Of a stretch of 12,906 nt of DNA, positions 7,187-12,906 are shown piece by piece. The stretch is taken from NCBI GenBank assembly GCA_964599275.1, contig CAZRFK010000056.1, forward strand, positions 1 to 12,906. The letters are read 5' to 3'. The stretch comes from PUMD01 sp964599275. GTDB taxonomy: Bacteria > Bacillota > Sulfobacillia > SLMV01. The notes below the pieces were generated by a model that was not told the origin of the DNA, did not search any database, and worked only from the letters and a program-made list of their open reading frames with translations. Numbering within the stretch: the first letter of the stretch is position 1; every line of letters starts with the position of its first letter. A program made the position numbers and the translations under genes.

Positions 7187-7684
7187 GTGTTAATTCTGGG
7201 AGTGGATCCGGGAACGGCTACCACCGGTTATGGTATAGTAATCAAGGAAAACTACGATTTACATCTGCGTGATTATGGAGTGGTGCGGACGGAGTCCTCA
7301 CTGGCCCCGGAAGTCAGACTCCGGCAGATACACCAGCAGATTTCAGATCGTATTGATGAGCACAAACCCGATGCTGTTGCTGTTGAAAAATTGTTTTTTA
7401 ACAAAAATGTTCGCTCAGCCATGAGTGTGGGCCAGGCGCGGGGTGTAGTTCTTCTGGCTGCAGCACAGCAGGACAAAGATCTGCTGCAATTCACACCACC
7501 AGAGGTCAAGAGTGCGGTGACCGGCAATGGAGCAGCCAGCAAGAAACAGGTGCAGATCATGGTGCGCTCCCTTTTGGGGATGGAAGAAATCCCGCGCCCC
7601 GATGATGCTGCCGATGCCCTTGCTGTGGCTATATGTGGTGTGCAGAACCTGGGTTGGGAGAATAAACTGGAGGAACAGCGATGA
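7187..7684 (+). CDS. ruvC: Holliday junction endonuclease RuvC
   Basis: A 165-residue RNase H-fold resolvase that cuts Holliday junctions together with RuvAB. The four catalytic acids are visible: Asp7 (LGVDPGTATTG), Glu67 (AVEKLFFNKN), Asp140 and Asp143 (RPDDAADALA). They align closely with Escherichia coli Asp7, Glu66, Asp138 and Asp141. The frame is open from TTG 7157. GTG 7187 is chosen because GGAGG (7175-7179) lies 7 bases upstream and it puts the first aspartate at the canonical residue 7. The stop codon overlaps the ruvA start by four bases. Confidence 0.95.
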   Translation: MLILGVDPGTATTGYGIVIKENYDLHLRDYGVVRTESSLAPEVRLRQIHQQISDRIDEHKPDAVAVEKLFFNKNVRSAMSVGQARGVVLLAAAQQDKDLLQFTPPEVKSAVTGNGAASKKQVQIMVRSLLGMEEIPRPDDAADALAVAICGVQNLGWENKLEEQR

Positions 7685-8298
7685 TAGGAAGATTGACAGG
7701 TAGACTTGCTGAAATCAGAGATGATTCTGTTTTGATAGATGTGGCGGGAGTGGGGTATCTGGTGTACCTGCCTGCGCGGAATCTGGACAGGCTGCGTTCC
7801 TCCGCAGGTGATGATGTATCCCTTTACACACACACCTACGTACGGGAAGACGCCCTGCAGCTTTACGGCTTTTGCAACCGGGAAGAACTCCGGGTTTTTG
7901 AAATGCTGCTGGGTGTATCCAGAATAGGAGCCAAATTGGCTCTGGCTGTTCTCGATGTTTTCGACGCTGATGGTTTTCGTTCTGCAATTAATCGGGGTGA
8001 TGTAGCGCTGCTTACGGAGGTATCCGGGGTAGGCAAAAAGACCGCGGAACGGTTAATTCTGGAACTGCAGGACAAGGTTGATTCTCTGCCGCTTACAGTG
8101 GAGTCATCCGAAGTTTCTGAGACGACAGACCGGAGCTTTTCTGAGGCGGTCGAGGCTCTGGAAGCCCTCGGTTATCCAAAAACTTCTGCCACACAGGCCA
8201 TGCGGCAGGTTGCATCTGATGTGGACACTGAGGACAGTGAACCGCAGGAGCTGGTGCGCAGCGCTCTCAAGATTTTGAGTGAAGAGGGAGGTAGCTGA
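7681..8298 (+). CDS. ruvA: Holliday junction branch-migration protein RuvA
   Basis: A 205-residue DNA-binding subunit that tetramerises on the Holliday junction and loads RuvB. The N-terminal OB domain starts MIGRLTGRL and runs to about residue 63. Tandem helix-hairpin-helix motifs follow: SRIGAKLALAVL (80-91) and SGVGKKTAERLILEL (115-129). After an acidic linker, domain III (about 153-205) should contact RuvB. The first hairpin has Arg81 where the consensus GxGPK normally has glycine, a mild oddity; the second hairpin is standard. ATG overlaps the ruvC stop as ATGA, and the gene ends one base into the ruvB start (TGATG). Confidence 0.95.
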   Translation: MIGRLTGRLAEIRDDSVLIDVAGVGYLVYLPARNLDRLRSSAGDDVSLYTHTYVREDALQLYGFCNREELRVFEMLLGVSRIGAKLALAVLDVFDADGFRSAINRGDVALLTEVSGVGKKTAERLILELQDKVDSLPLTVESSEVSETTDRSFSEAVEALEALGYPKTSATQAMRQVASDVDTEDSEPQELVRSALKILSEEGGS

Positions 8299-9365
8299 TG
8301 ACCTCTGGAGAAGATCGGATTTTGTCACCTGAATCGCGCAGCAGTGAATCACAGCCGGCAGAGCTGCGGCCGCGCAAACTATCGGAGTTTGTTGGACAGG
8401 AGCCGGTAAAGGAACGACTTAATATTTACATACAGGCTGCCAGAGAACGGGGTGATTCACTTGATCACGTACTGCTTTACGGCCCCCCGGGTCTTGGGAA
8501 AACCACTCTGGCACACATAATCGCCCAGGAGATGGGAGTCGGGATACGGGTCACTTCGGGTCCAGCCATTGAGCGTCCTGGCGATCTTGCTGCGCTTCTG
8601 ACCAATATGTCGCCCCGCGATGTCCTGTTTATTGATGAAATACACCGACTACACCGGAGTGTTGAAGAAATCCTGTATCCGGCAATGGAAGATTTTGCCC
8701 TGGATATAATAATAGGAAAAGGGCCATCGGCTCGTTCACTGCGTCTGGATTTACCACCATTCACCCTGGTGGGCGCGACCACCCGGATAGGTCCGCTGAC
8801 ATCACCTCTGCGGGATCGTTTTGGCGTGGTCATGCGGTTGGAATACTATCAGACTGAAGAACTGGGAAGAATTCTCCTGCGGGCTTCAGAGATTCTGGAG
8901 GTCAACCTGGATGATTCGGCAGCCGAGGAGATTGCCCGACGTTCCCGCGGCACACCACGGGTGGCCAACCGCCTTTTACGGCGGCTTCGCGATTACGCAC
9001 AGGTGAGGGCTGACGGAGAAGTCACCGAAGAGGTGGCACGTGAGGGCCTGTCCATGTTAGAAGTCGATGATCTGGGATTGGACAAAAATGACCACCGACT
9101 GCTCAAGACTATTATTGAAAAATATGATGGAGGACCGGTGGGTTTGGAGACGCTTTCGGCGGCCATCAGTGAGGAATCCCGTACTGTCGAGGATGTGTAT
9201 GAGCCCTTTCTGATTCAGCAGGGGCTTTTACAGCGCACACCCCGAGGTCGGATGGCTACTCCTGCCTGTTATTCTCATCTGGGCTTTACTGCCCCGCAGA
9301 AAGAGCAAGAGGGGGAAGACCAGATCAACCTGTTTGGAGAGGAAGGGGGTAAAGGAAACGGTTGA
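8298..9365 (+). CDS. ruvB: Holliday junction branch-migration helicase RuvB
   Basis: A 355-residue AAA+ motor that drives branch migration with RuvA. The N-terminus has LRPRKLSEFVGQ. Walker A is GPPGLGKT (62-69), Walker B is LFIDEIH (110-116), and sensor 1 lies in VGATTRIG (158-164). TSPLRDRFG (168-176) carries the conserved arginines, and sensor 2 is GTPRVANRLLRR (218-229). A C-terminal winged helix (about 255-330) ends in the typical RTPRGRMATP. The last ~25 residues are a variable acidic tail. Translation is probably coupled to ruvA. Length and motifs are canonical. Confidence 0.96.
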   Translation: MTSGEDRILSPESRSSESQPAELRPRKLSEFVGQEPVKERLNIYIQAARERGDSLDHVLLYGPPGLGKTTLAHIIAQEMGVGIRVTSGPAIERPGDLAALLTNMSPRDVLFIDEIHRLHRSVEEILYPAMEDFALDIIIGKGPSARSLRLDLPPFTLVGATTRIGPLTSPLRDRFGVVMRLEYYQTEELGRILLRASEILEVNLDDSAAEEIARRSRGTPRVANRLLRRLRDYAQVRADGEVTEEVAREGLSMLEVDDLGLDKNDHRLLKTIIEKYDGGPVGLETLSAAISEESRTVEDVYEPFLIQQGLLQRTPRGRMATPACYSHLGFTAPQKEQEGEDQINLFGEEGGKGNG

Positions 9366-9367
9366 GA

Positions 9368-9592
9368 ATGGACCCGATGGAATCGCTCAGCCGACTACTG
9401 CTTACAGCCGGGGTTTTTCTTTTCGCTCTGGGGGGTTTTGTGTGGTTAATACGCAGGGTAGGTTTTTTGGGACGTCTTCCCGGTGATATAGTGATCGAGC
9501 GACCGAATTTTACCTTTCATTTCCCCCTGGGAACCAGCCTGTTTTTAAGCCTGGTACTGACATTGCTTTTGAATCTATTACTGCGCCGTTAG
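9368..9592 (+). CDS. DUF2905 small membrane protein
   Basis: A 74-residue integral membrane protein matching the DUF2905 pattern. The first hydrophobic helix (about 8-27) is followed by the hallmark GRLPGDIVIERPNFTFHFPL (35-54), and the second helix (about 55-72) ends in LLRR. Its function is unknown. The family is often encoded next to ruvB or queA, as here. Start codons are ambiguous: TTG 9362 overlaps the ruvB stop and lies 5 bases after AAAGGA (9351-9356), whereas ATG 9368 is 11 bases away. I list the ATG. Either way the hydrophobic core is unchanged. Confidence 0.8.
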   Translation: MDPMESLSRLLLTAGVFLFALGGFVWLIRRVGFLGRLPGDIVIERPNFTFHFPLGTSLFLSLVLTLLLNLLLRR

Positions 9593-9636
9593 ACAAGTGG
9601 TGTATATCTTAAAGAGTAACCGCAAGGAGGACAGTT

Positions 9637-10809
9637 GTGAATGAAAAGCACTCTTCATGCAGACCGAAACCCTCCACAGATGAGGTAACACATCTGGAAT
9701 ATTATGATTATTACCTTCCCGACTGTGACATAGCCCAAAACCCTATTGACCAGAGACAGCTTTCCCGGCTGCTGATTTTGGATTGTGATGCGCCGGCCGG
9801 CAGTCCCAGGGGTATTCAGCACCGCAGGTTTCACCGCATAGTGGATTATTTTGAGCCTGGAGATTGTCTGGTGCTCAATCAGACCCGGGTAATACCAGCA
9901 CGACTGCGGGGGTTCAAGACTCCAACAGGAGGTGCGGTGGAAGTATTCGTTACAGAAATAATTAATGATAATGAATGTCGAGCTATGCTGCGCCCGGGTC
10001 GAAGGCTGCGGACCGGCAGCGAAATTGCTGTCGTCTCTCAGCAGCGGTTTGAAAAGGTGGAAGGGAATCCCCCCGATGAACGGATCAGACAGCTCAGAGA
10101 TGATTACCTCAAGGTTACAGTTTCCGCTGAATTGAATAAGGGGGATTTTCGGGTGCGGTTCGGAGAGGGTACGGTACTCGACAATCTTCACCGATACGGC
10201 TCTGTACCGCTGCCTCCCTACGTGACCGAAAACCTCGATGATTTCAATCGGTACCAGACTGTATATGCGACAGAACCCGGATCTGTGGCTGCCCCCACCG
10301 CTGGGCTGCATTTCACAGAATCGCTGCTGGAGGAAATTCGCGCCAGAGGAGTGGATATTGTGAAGCTGACGCTGCATGTCGGCGAAGGGACCTTTCAGCC
10401 GGTCCGACATGATGACATCACCCGGCATCAAATGCACAGCGAGTACTGCGAGGTTACCGAGGATGCAGCTGCGTCTGTGCGGAGATGCAGGGATGCGGGT
10501 AAACGGGTATTTGCAGTTGGTACAACGGCGGTACGGGCATTGGAGACAGCGGCACAACGCGGTAAGGTGGAATCGTTTTTCGGTGAAACCGAGCTTTTCA
10601 TATATCCTGGTTACCGATTTAAAGCCGTTGATGCTTTGCTGACAAACTTTCACCTTCCGCGCAGCACCCTACTGATGCTGGTTTCAGCTTTTATCGGCCG
10701 TGACCGGATTTTTGCCGCTTACCGTGAGGCCAGACGACGCAGATACCGCTTTTATTCTTTCGGGGATGCCATGCTTCTTTTACCCCAGAGGGGTGAACAC
10801 AGTGTTTGA
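9637..10809 (+). CDS. queA: S-adenosylmethionine:tRNA ribosyltransferase-isomerase
   Basis: A 390-residue QueA, which transfers the ribosyl group of SAM to preQ1 in tRNA to give epoxyqueuosine. Family segments include LVLNQTRVIPARL (78-90), PLPPYV (191-196), YQTVY...PGSVAAPTAGLHF (206-226), LHVGEGTFQPV (246-256), VGTTAVRALE (294-303) and LLTNFHLPRSTLLMLVSAF (334-352). It is about 35 residues longer than Escherichia coli QueA. An extra ~20 residues precede the usual YDYxLP start, and there is an insertion around residues 134-165. GTG 9637 has a strong AAGGAGG (9624-9630) 6 bases upstream, so the N-terminal extension looks real. It overlaps tgt by 8 bases. Confidence 0.95.
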   Translation: MNEKHSSCRPKPSTDEVTHLEYYDYYLPDCDIAQNPIDQRQLSRLLILDCDAPAGSPRGIQHRRFHRIVDYFEPGDCLVLNQTRVIPARLRGFKTPTGGAVEVFVTEIINDNECRAMLRPGRRLRTGSEIAVVSQQRFEKVEGNPPDERIRQLRDDYLKVTVSAELNKGDFRVRFGEGTVLDNLHRYGSVPLPPYVTENLDDFNRYQTVYATEPGSVAAPTAGLHFTESLLEEIRARGVDIVKLTLHVGEGTFQPVRHDDITRHQMHSEYCEVTEDAAASVRRCRDAGKRVFAVGTTAVRALETAAQRGKVESFFGETELFIYPGYRFKAVDALLTNFHLPRSTLLMLVSAFIGRDRIFAAYREARRRRYRFYSFGDAMLLLPQRGEHSV

Positions 10810-11917
10810 ATTAAAACATAAAGATCCCAATTCGCAGGCGCGAACAGGTTGCCTGTACACTTCACATGGAAAGGTTGAGACCCCAGTATTTATGCCTGTG
10901 GGAACCAAAGGGTCAGTCAAGGCCATGGCCCCGGAGGACCTCGTAAAGGCTGGCTCTCAGATAGTTTTGGGCAACACCTATCATCTGTATCTTCGTCCCG
11001 GCGATCAGCTGGTGGCCAAAATGGGTGGATTGCACAGATTTATGGGGTGGAGTGGCCCAATACTGACTGACAGCGGTGGTTTCCAGGTGTTTTCTCTGTC
11101 GTCTCTCCGGACAATTGATGATGATGGAGTTACCTTTCGCTCCCACATTGATGGTTCAGAGCACCGATTCACTGCGGAACGGGTCATGCAAATCCAACAG
11201 AATCTGGGTGCTGATATCATAATGTGTCTGGATCACTGTCCTGATGCTTCCTCTGAGCCGGAGATAATACAGGCAGCTGTGCAGCGTACTACTGACTGGG
11301 CCGCTCGCTGTAGGGAAGCTCATGAACGACCTGACCAGGCTCTTTTTGGAATCGTTCAGGGCGGGATTGATGAGGATATTCGTCGGAATCACCTGCAGGA
11401 GATTGTGGACATTGGTTTTGACGGGTATGCGCTCGGCGGTCTCTCCGTGGGGGAACCAAAACCTGATATGTACAGGATAGTCAGGGCGGTGGGACCGGAA
11501 ATGCCGTCTGATTCTCCCCGTTATCTCATGGGTATTGGTACTCCCGATGCGATGATTGAGGCAATGCGGGCGGGCATAGATATGTTTGATTGTGTCCATG
11601 CCACCCGAATTGCTCGCCACGGAAAGGTTATGACCACTGAAGGCTCCCTGACCATTCGTAATGCTCCCTATGCTGATGATCCGCGTCCACTGGATGAAAA
11701 CTGCACCTGCCACGTTTGCAGAACATTCAGCCGCGCTTACATAAGACACCTCATCAAATCCGAAGAACTCCTGGCTTATCATCTGACCACATACCACAAT
11801 TTGTGGTTTGTGCACCGTATGATGGAGGAGGCCCGTCAGGCCATCTGCCGGGGGAAATTCGACTCCTGGAGGACCGAATTTTACAGCCGTTATTATGGTG
11901 CTTCTCCACCTGAGTAA
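10802..11917 (+). CDS. tgt: tRNA-guanine transglycosylase
   Basis: A 371-residue TIM-barrel enzyme that exchanges G34 for preQ1 in tRNAs with GUN anticodons, the step before QueA. The active-site Asp90 is in LTDSGGFQVFS, and the nucleophile is Asp263 in GIDMFDCV. GGLSVGE is at 212-218. The zinc ligands are Cys301, Cys303, Cys306 and His332 (CTCHVC...YHN). ARHG at 271-274 belongs to the tRNA-recognition segment. GTG 10802 gives a canonical length; GAGGGGTGA upstream is the ribosome binding site. The segment usually read as CVLPTR is CVHATR here, an unusual substitution beside the nucleophile. No preQ1 biosynthesis genes are in the window. Confidence 0.95.
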   Translation: MFELKHKDPNSQARTGCLYTSHGKVETPVFMPVGTKGSVKAMAPEDLVKAGSQIVLGNTYHLYLRPGDQLVAKMGGLHRFMGWSGPILTDSGGFQVFSLSSLRTIDDDGVTFRSHIDGSEHRFTAERVMQIQQNLGADIIMCLDHCPDASSEPEIIQAAVQRTTDWAARCREAHERPDQALFGIVQGGIDEDIRRNHLQEIVDIGFDGYALGGLSVGEPKPDMYRIVRAVGPEMPSDSPRYLMGIGTPDAMIEAMRAGIDMFDCVHATRIARHGKVMTTEGSLTIRNAPYADDPRPLDENCTCHVCRTFSRAYIRHLIKSEELLAYHLTTYHNLWFVHRMMEEARQAICRGKFDSWRTEFYSRYYGASPPE

Positions 11918-11947
11918 CAGGGGTAATCTCCAATATAACGATTTTCA

Positions 11948-11976
11948 TTGCATTACCAGCAGCTGTACCGTACAAT
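11948..11976 (+). promoter_or_regulatory. Sigma-A-like promoter for the riboswitch-ECF transcript
   Basis: TTGCAT (11948-11953) is separated by exactly 17 bases from TACAAT (11971-11976). It lies in the gap after tgt, with a predicted start near 11983, about 35 bases before the first aptamer helix. A second TACAAT at 11986-11991 lacks a suitable -35. I see no terminator between tgt and this promoter. Confidence 0.6.
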
Positions 11977-12017
11977 GAGCTAGCATACAATTAAAGAGGT
12001 CTGCAAAGACCGCGCTG

Positions 12018-12165
12018 CGTCTTCGTGGCGGGGTGAGGGGGTACGCCCCCAATTCCCCACCGGTGGTGAAGCCCTGTTTGAGCATAAGGGATGAGTCCAT
12101 CAGCCTCAGCGGTTGATTCCGGTTAGAATCCGGAGCCGACAGTATAGTCTGATTGGGAGGAGACG
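12018..12165 (+). promoter_or_regulatory. FMN riboswitch (RFN element) aptamer with altered core
   Basis: The RFN fold is clear. P1 is CGTCTTC (12018-12024) with GGAGACG (12159-12165). P2 is GGGG/CCCC (12030-12033/12055-12058), followed by ACCGGTGGT (12059-12067). P3 pairs TGG (12064-12066) with CCA (12097-12099). P5 is TTCCGG/CCGGA, and then comes the hallmark GCCGACAGTATAGTC (12135-12149). A GGGGG-TACG-CCCCC hairpin extends L2, and a CCCT/AGGG hairpin sits in the P3 loop. Against the well-known Fusobacterium nucleatum FMN aptamer, the conserved core differs at G10 (T12026), A14/G28 (G12030/C12058), G47 (C12101) and G98-A99 (A12152-T12153). The two adenines that sandwich the flavin are kept (A12102, A12139). 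Confidence 0.9.
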
Positions 12166-12219
12166 GGGCGTACGGAATGAATTGAATTGATTCGACTTCA
12201 TTTCGCACACTCCGCCCCG
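12164..12219 (+). other. Long stem-loop in the riboswitch leader
   Basis: CGGGGCG (12164-12170) pairs with CGCCCCG (12213-12219), and CGGAATGAA (12173-12181) with TTCATTTCG (12197-12205). A further TTGAA/TTCGA helix closes on a TTGA loop. No T-run follows, so it is not a terminator itself; it looks like a spacer helix. Its base shares C12164 and G12165 with P1 of the aptamer. Confidence 0.65.
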
Positions 12220-12238
12220 ACCCCTGGTTGGGGTTTCT
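12220..12238 (+). terminator. Weak terminator-like hairpin in the riboswitch leader
   Basis: ACCCC (12220-12224) and GGGGT (12230-12234) form a 5-bp stem with a TGGTT loop, followed by TTTCT. The stem is short and the T-tract is interrupted, so termination would be inefficient at best. Confidence 0.3.
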
Positions 12239-12277
12239 CACTCCCTGCAGCTGAATACCTTCAAAGGAGTGAGACAC

Positions 12278-12763
12278 ATGAAATGGGACATAAAGGTAAT
12301 GACTATCGTCGCCATGTTTGCTGCACTGATTGCCATAGCGACCATGTATCTCAGAGTTCCCGGCCCTACTGGCATGTACCACCTCGGTGATGGAATCATA
12401 TATGCTTGTGCCCTGCTTATGGGGCCGGTACCGGCCGCTATGGCGGCGGCGGTGGGTTCCGCTGGGGCAAATTTGCTGGTGGGCTTTCCTCAGTGGGCAC
12501 CTTGGACATTCGTTATAAAAGGCCTGACTGCCGCGGTCATCGGAGTGATAGGTACACGGCGGCTGGCATGGGGGCGGAACGTGGCGGCCATGATCGCGGG
12601 CGCCCTGATTACCATTGTCGGTTATGCTCTTGCCACCTGGGTGATGTACGGGTGGGCGGCGGTTCCAGTCGAAATCTACGGAAATATTGGGCAGACTGGA
12701 TTTGGCATAATCATCGGTGCGGTGTTGTTTTCCATTATGCGAAGACAGGGGGACTGGTTCTGA
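12278..12763 (+). CDS. ECF transporter S component (flavin-riboswitch controlled)
   Basis: A 161-residue, very hydrophobic protein with about five to six membrane helices. It would be the substrate-binding subunit of an energy-coupling-factor vitamin importer. LGDGIIYACALLMGP (36-50) and GFPQWAPWTFVIKGL (69-83) match the ECF-ribofla_trS/HmpT-like group, and the first helix has the AxxxA spacing (Ala12/16/19) used to dock the EcfT subunit. AAAGGAG (12263-12269) lies 8 bases before ATG 12278; an upstream GTG 12269 falls inside that site and is rejected. No ATPase or EcfT gene is adjacent, so it should use a shared energising module encoded elsewhere. The riboswitch suggests a flavin or flavin-like substrate, but relatives in this group are not all riboflavin carriers. 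Confidence 0.85.
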   Translation: MKWDIKVMTIVAMFAALIAIATMYLRVPGPTGMYHLGDGIIYACALLMGPVPAAMAAAVGSAGANLLVGFPQWAPWTFVIKGLTAAVIGVIGTRRLAWGRNVAAMIAGALITIVGYALATWVMYGWAAVPVEIYGNIGQTGFGIIIGAVLFSIMRRQGDWF

Positions 12764-12780
12764 ACAAATGCCCAGTCCCC
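12749..12780 (+). repeat. 9-bp inverted repeat at the end of the S-component gene
   Basis: GGGGACTGG (12749-12757) is exactly complementary to CCAGTCCCC (12772-12780), with a 14-base loop that contains the stop codon. No T-run follows. The 3' arm directly abuts GGGAG (12781-12785), a possible ribosome binding site for the next frame. It may be an mRNA-stabilising or translation-modulating hairpin. Confidence 0.5.
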
Positions 12781-12846
12781 GGGAGCTGAACAATGATGAG
12801 GGACGAGAACCCGCCAAAAGACACGCTTACGGGGAGTGGTGATGTC

Positions 12847-12906
12847 ATGAAGCTCACATCTATAGGTAAGAATCGCTGGCGCCTGCAGAGAACCAAGAAG
12901 ATGAAG
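12847..12906 (+). CDS. rtcB: Probable RtcB RNA ligase, N-terminus only (partial)
   Basis: The frame is open to the window edge. ATG 12847 follows GGGGAG (12831-12836) with 10-base spacing and gives 20 residues, including IGKNRWRLQRTKKMK. This resembles the start of bacterial RtcB proteins, which open with a W-R-[IL]-P/x-K-x-x-x-M-[KR]-V pattern before the first catalytic-domain strand. RtcB joins 2',3'-cyclic phosphate and 5'-OH RNA ends. An in-frame ATG at 12793, 7 bases after GGGAG, would add 18 residues and cannot be excluded. The call rests on a very short stretch, so it is tentative. With no promoter in the 83-base gap, it may share the riboswitch transcript. Confidence 0.45.
   Translation, partial: MKLTSIGKNRWRLQRTKKMK

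Larger units (their letters stand above)
12155..12274 (+). promoter_or_regulatory. Translational expression platform of the riboswitch
   Basis: TCTCACTCC (12236-12244) is perfectly complementary to GGAGTGAGA (12266-12274), which contains the Shine-Dalgarno of the downstream gene. The same segment can instead pair with GGGAGGAGA (12155-12163), the 3' strand of the aptamer (J6-1 and P1), with only A12240 bulged. Ligand-stabilised P1 would occupy that strand and leave the segment free to hide the ribosome binding site. Without ligand, the alternative pairing would expose it. The two stem-loops between them (12164-12219 and 12220-12234) would bring the partners together. Confidence 0.7.

Noticed and set aside
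9655..10653. 332-codon open frame on the minus strand opposite queA
   Set aside because: It lies wholly antisense to a fully conserved queA, has no recognisable motifs, and its predicted protein is rich in scattered Cys, His and Arg typical of shadow frames.
12187..12390. Plus-strand 67-codon frame overlapping the riboswitch leader and the S-component start
   Set aside because: It runs through the expression-platform hairpins and out of frame into the transporter; it has no suitable ribosome binding site.
11945..12817. 290-codon minus-strand open frame across the riboswitch and S component
   Set aside because: It is antisense to a conserved RNA element and a conserved membrane protein, and its composition is low-complexity polar, with no domain.

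Overview
The window looks like chromosomal DNA from a spore-forming Firmicute, probably a Clostridia-like lineage. The evidence is a yunB sporulation gene, a tyrosyl T-box leader ahead of tyrS, AGGAGG-type ribosome binding sites with frequent GTG/TTG starts, and the order yebC-ruvC-ruvA-ruvB-DUF2905-queA-tgt. No genus can be assigned from the sequence alone. Apart from the two partial genes at the edges, every gene lies on the + strand. I saw no rRNA, tRNA, CRISPR array, insertion sequence or phage gene.

Layout. 1-75 is the tail of an unidentified gene. 94-3073 holds a stand-alone nucleotidyltransferase, then a tight run of three phosphatase-like enzymes from three unrelated superfamilies (HAD, PPP-type metallophosphoesterase, histidine phosphatase). 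3075-4618 is an extended -10 promoter, a tyrosine T-box with its terminator, and tyrS. 4624-5372 is yunB, whose ribosome binding site lies in one arm of an 11-bp inverted repeat. 5473-6249 is nadE. An extended -10 promoter near 6290 precedes a long, tightly packed operon: yebC, the Holliday-junction genes ruvC, ruvA and ruvB, a small DUF2905 membrane protein, then queA and tgt for tRNA queuosine synthesis.

The most interesting part is 11948-12763. A sigma-A-like promoter is followed by an FMN (RFN) riboswitch aptamer and a small ECF-transporter S component. The aptamer fold is clear, but several near-invariant core positions are changed, including the position aligned with the adenine that reads the flavin ring. 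Its L2 and P3 loops carry extra hairpins. The downstream leader forms a readable translational switch: one anti-Shine-Dalgarno segment can pair either with the ribosome binding site or with the 3' strand of the aptamer. The changed core and an S component of uncertain substrate suggest a variant flavin switch whose ligand may not be FMN. The window ends in the first codons of a probable rtcB RNA ligase gene, which could share the riboswitch transcript.
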